In this document: positions 63,601 to 64,000 of the stretch, one piece after another
Layout of the letters: the number at the start of each line of letters is the position of its first letter
Position numbering within the stretch: the stretch's first letter is position 1
Assembly: GCA_006969745.1 (NCBI GenBank)
Contig: CP030886.1
Location: 2,267,234-2,331,233, forward strand
Origin: Cytophagaceae bacterium
GTDB lineage: Bacteria > Bacteroidota > Bacteroidia > Cytophagales > Cyclobacteriaceae
Length of the DNA: 64,000 bases
Direction: 5' to 3'
The notes under the pieces: generated by a model
Databases searched by the model: none
Seen by the model: the letters and a program-made list of their open reading frames with translations, nothing else
Told to the model about the DNA's origin: nothing
Program-made: the position numbers and the translations under genes

Positions 63601-64000
63601 CAGACTCAATGTACTCCTTCTCAAAAGTGACATATGGATTATCAAGATCTACCCAGTATCCCATCTGTCGGGTAAGGTCGTCCCACTGGCTCTTGAATTT
63701 CATTACAGCTGCACGGCATTTGGCATTATAATCTTCTACCGAGATTTTTTTACCTATATCATCTTTGGTGATTCCAAGCTCTTTTTCAACCTGCAACTCT
63801 ACTGGCAACCCATGCGTGTCCCATCCACCTTTTCGCTTTACCTGAAATCCCTGAAGGGTTTTGTAACGGCAGAATATGTCTTTTACTGTTCTGGCCATCA
63901 CGTGGTGAATGCCAGGGGTTCCATTTGCAGATGGTGGCCCTTCATAAAAGGTGAAGGTATCCTTGCCTTCTCTTGTGCTTACCGATTGATCGAAAATGTT
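60695..64000 (-). CDS. ileS: Isoleucyl-tRNA synthetase (5' end outside window)
   Basis: About 1101 residues are present; the frame is open to the right edge, so only the first ~30 residues are missing. The HIGH motif is visible near the edge (PSANGTPGIHHV), then KRKGGWDTHGLPVELQVEKE, the editing domain (WTTTPWTLPSNCALAIG), FIAEGVDQTRGWFFTLH, the KMSKS motif as NKMSKRLGNA, and a long C-terminal part ending DIDGIEIKVQIEVAN. It charges tRNA-Ile. It heads the ileS-lspA-DUF1835 transcript. It lacks the C-terminal zinc-finger cysteines, as expected for the eukaryote-like IleS class with a long C-terminus. Confidence 0.96.
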   Translation of the reverse strand, partial: NIFDQSVSTREGKDTFTFYEGPPSANGTPGIHHVMARTVKDIFCRYKTLQGFQVKRKGGWDTHGLPVELQVEKELGITKDDIGKKISVEDYNAKCRAAVMKFKSQWDDLTRQMGYWVDLDNPYVTFEKEYIESVWNLLKRLYEKDLLYKGYTVQPYSPAAGTGLSSHELNQPGTYRDVKDTSVIAQFKVKKNDRSSFLFENDAEDVRIIAWTTTPWTLPSNCALAIGEKITYVKVKTYNQYSFEPISVILAKDLVGRYFSHKAKDISLTDYKEGDKLIPFEIAQEFKGTDILEIKYEQLMPYVTNDELEKNAFRVIPGDFVSTEDGTGVVHTASVFGADDFRVTQQAGVPSVMIKDEKGQDVPLVDKQGRFVEEVTDFAGKFVKEEYYSDEERNNPDFKPTDVLIAIKLKEDNKAFKVEKYVHSYPHCWRTDKPVLYYPLDSWFIKTTALKDRLVDLNKTINWKPESTGTGRFGNWLENLVDWNLSRSRFWGTPLPIWVTEDRTEMKCIGSIEELQNEVHKAAEAGFMSADLPEDFDLHRPYVDDVVLVSDTGQKMMREPDLIDVWFDSGAMPYAQWHYPFENEETYKSNYPADFIAEGVDQTRGWFFTLHAIAVLLNDSVAYKNVIANGLVLDKNGNKMSKRLGNAINPFETLDQYGADPTRWYMIANANPWDNLKFDLEGVAEVQRKFFGTLTNTYSFFSLYANLDGFQMDETNVTPVADRPRFDRWILSELQILIKEVTSFYEDYEPTKAARAIQDFVNDQLSNWYVRLSRKRFWRSELNDDKKAAYETLHECLMVSAQLMSPIAPFYSEWLYKNLTDGIREAALKNDTPLKYESVHLSHLTKSDETKVDQELTESMHFAQNVSSLVHSLRKKEKIKVRQPLHKVLIPVLKPEVRERIEAVEELIKTEINVKEVEYVDDASGILVKTIKPNFRKLGQAYGPKMKAISAIINGFSKDDISAIERDNSFIIDVDGESIELTLEDVEITSQDIPGWLVASEGGLTVALDITITEELKKEGLSRDVVNRIQNLRKDKGLEVQDKIAVKYATSDDMMSNALADFAEYIKTETQAVSLEAQDSNAGEQFDIDGIEIKVQIEVAN

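Noticed and set aside
60695..63901. ileS starting at 63901
   Set aside because: The GTG there lies after the HIGH motif, which is encoded further right; the frame is open to the window edge, so the gene is simply cut by the window.
1..64000. CRISPR arrays, tRNA or rRNA genes, transposases, prophage genes
   Set aside because: Looked for on both strands by eye; no regularly spaced direct repeats, cloverleaf-type sequences, rRNA cores or transposase motifs were recognised.

Overview
The window is a chromosomal segment of a Bacteroidota bacterium, most likely a marine Cytophagales member of the Reichenbachiella/Ekhidna kind. This rests on gene content and order: a TonB-dependent receptor, type IX secretion (T9SS) parts (PorZ beside recO; PorG/DUF6089 next to uppS-bamA-ompH-ompH), T9SS C-terminal sorting domains, Bacteroidota-only small proteins (DUF4295 after rpmG, DUF5522), TAnnTTTG promoter elements, weak Shine-Dalgarno signals and moderate-to-low GC. 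No rRNA, tRNA, CRISPR array, transposase or phage gene was seen.

Layout. 1-8.3 kb: 3' end of a TonB receptor, a palindromic repeat, an acidic orphan protein, ferredoxin, tdk-porZ-recO, a 2-oxoglutarate oxygenase and a chromate-type transporter. 8.3-17.4 kb (minus): cell-envelope block yqeY-cvpA-CBS-nadK, then two PorG-like proteins, uppS, bamA and two ompH genes. 17.5-20.9 kb: pdxJ, rmuC, a stand-alone GroES-like gene and an exported orphan. 20.9-24.5 kb (minus): ferritin-like protein, BNR lipoprotein and hemB, translationally coupled, plus an SPFH lipoprotein. 24.5-30 kb: a decayed bioA remnant, a fasciclin protein and the biotin operon bioB-F-D-A.

30.2-43.2 kb is the most unusual part. Two convergent operons encode almost only exported proteins. 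The plus operon has a small anchored beta protein, a 1303-residue fibronectin-III T9SS substrate and a caspase-like peptidase. The minus operon has a WD40-caspase, a FecR-like protein and a CHASE2-type membrane protein without any cytoplasmic output domain. A PQQ-type propeller and a TPR histidine kinase/NarL regulator pair sit just upstream. This looks like an envelope sensing/proteolysis module and is the best candidate for an undescribed system.

46-53.3 kb is mostly conserved: ornithine aminotransferase with a Cys-cluster insert, DUF5522, rpmB, exported aminopeptidase P, rpmG-DUF4295-ftsY, then a TPR histidine kinase overlapped tail-to-tail by a lone receiver. 53.3-58.2 kb turns accessory: a hydrolase-OsmC fusion, two glycosyltransferases (one frameshifted in an A8 tract), a sulfotransferase and a LytTR remnant. 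58.2-64 kb (minus): an acidic small protein, a membrane-anchored orphan, DUF1835, lspA and ileS, which runs off the right edge.
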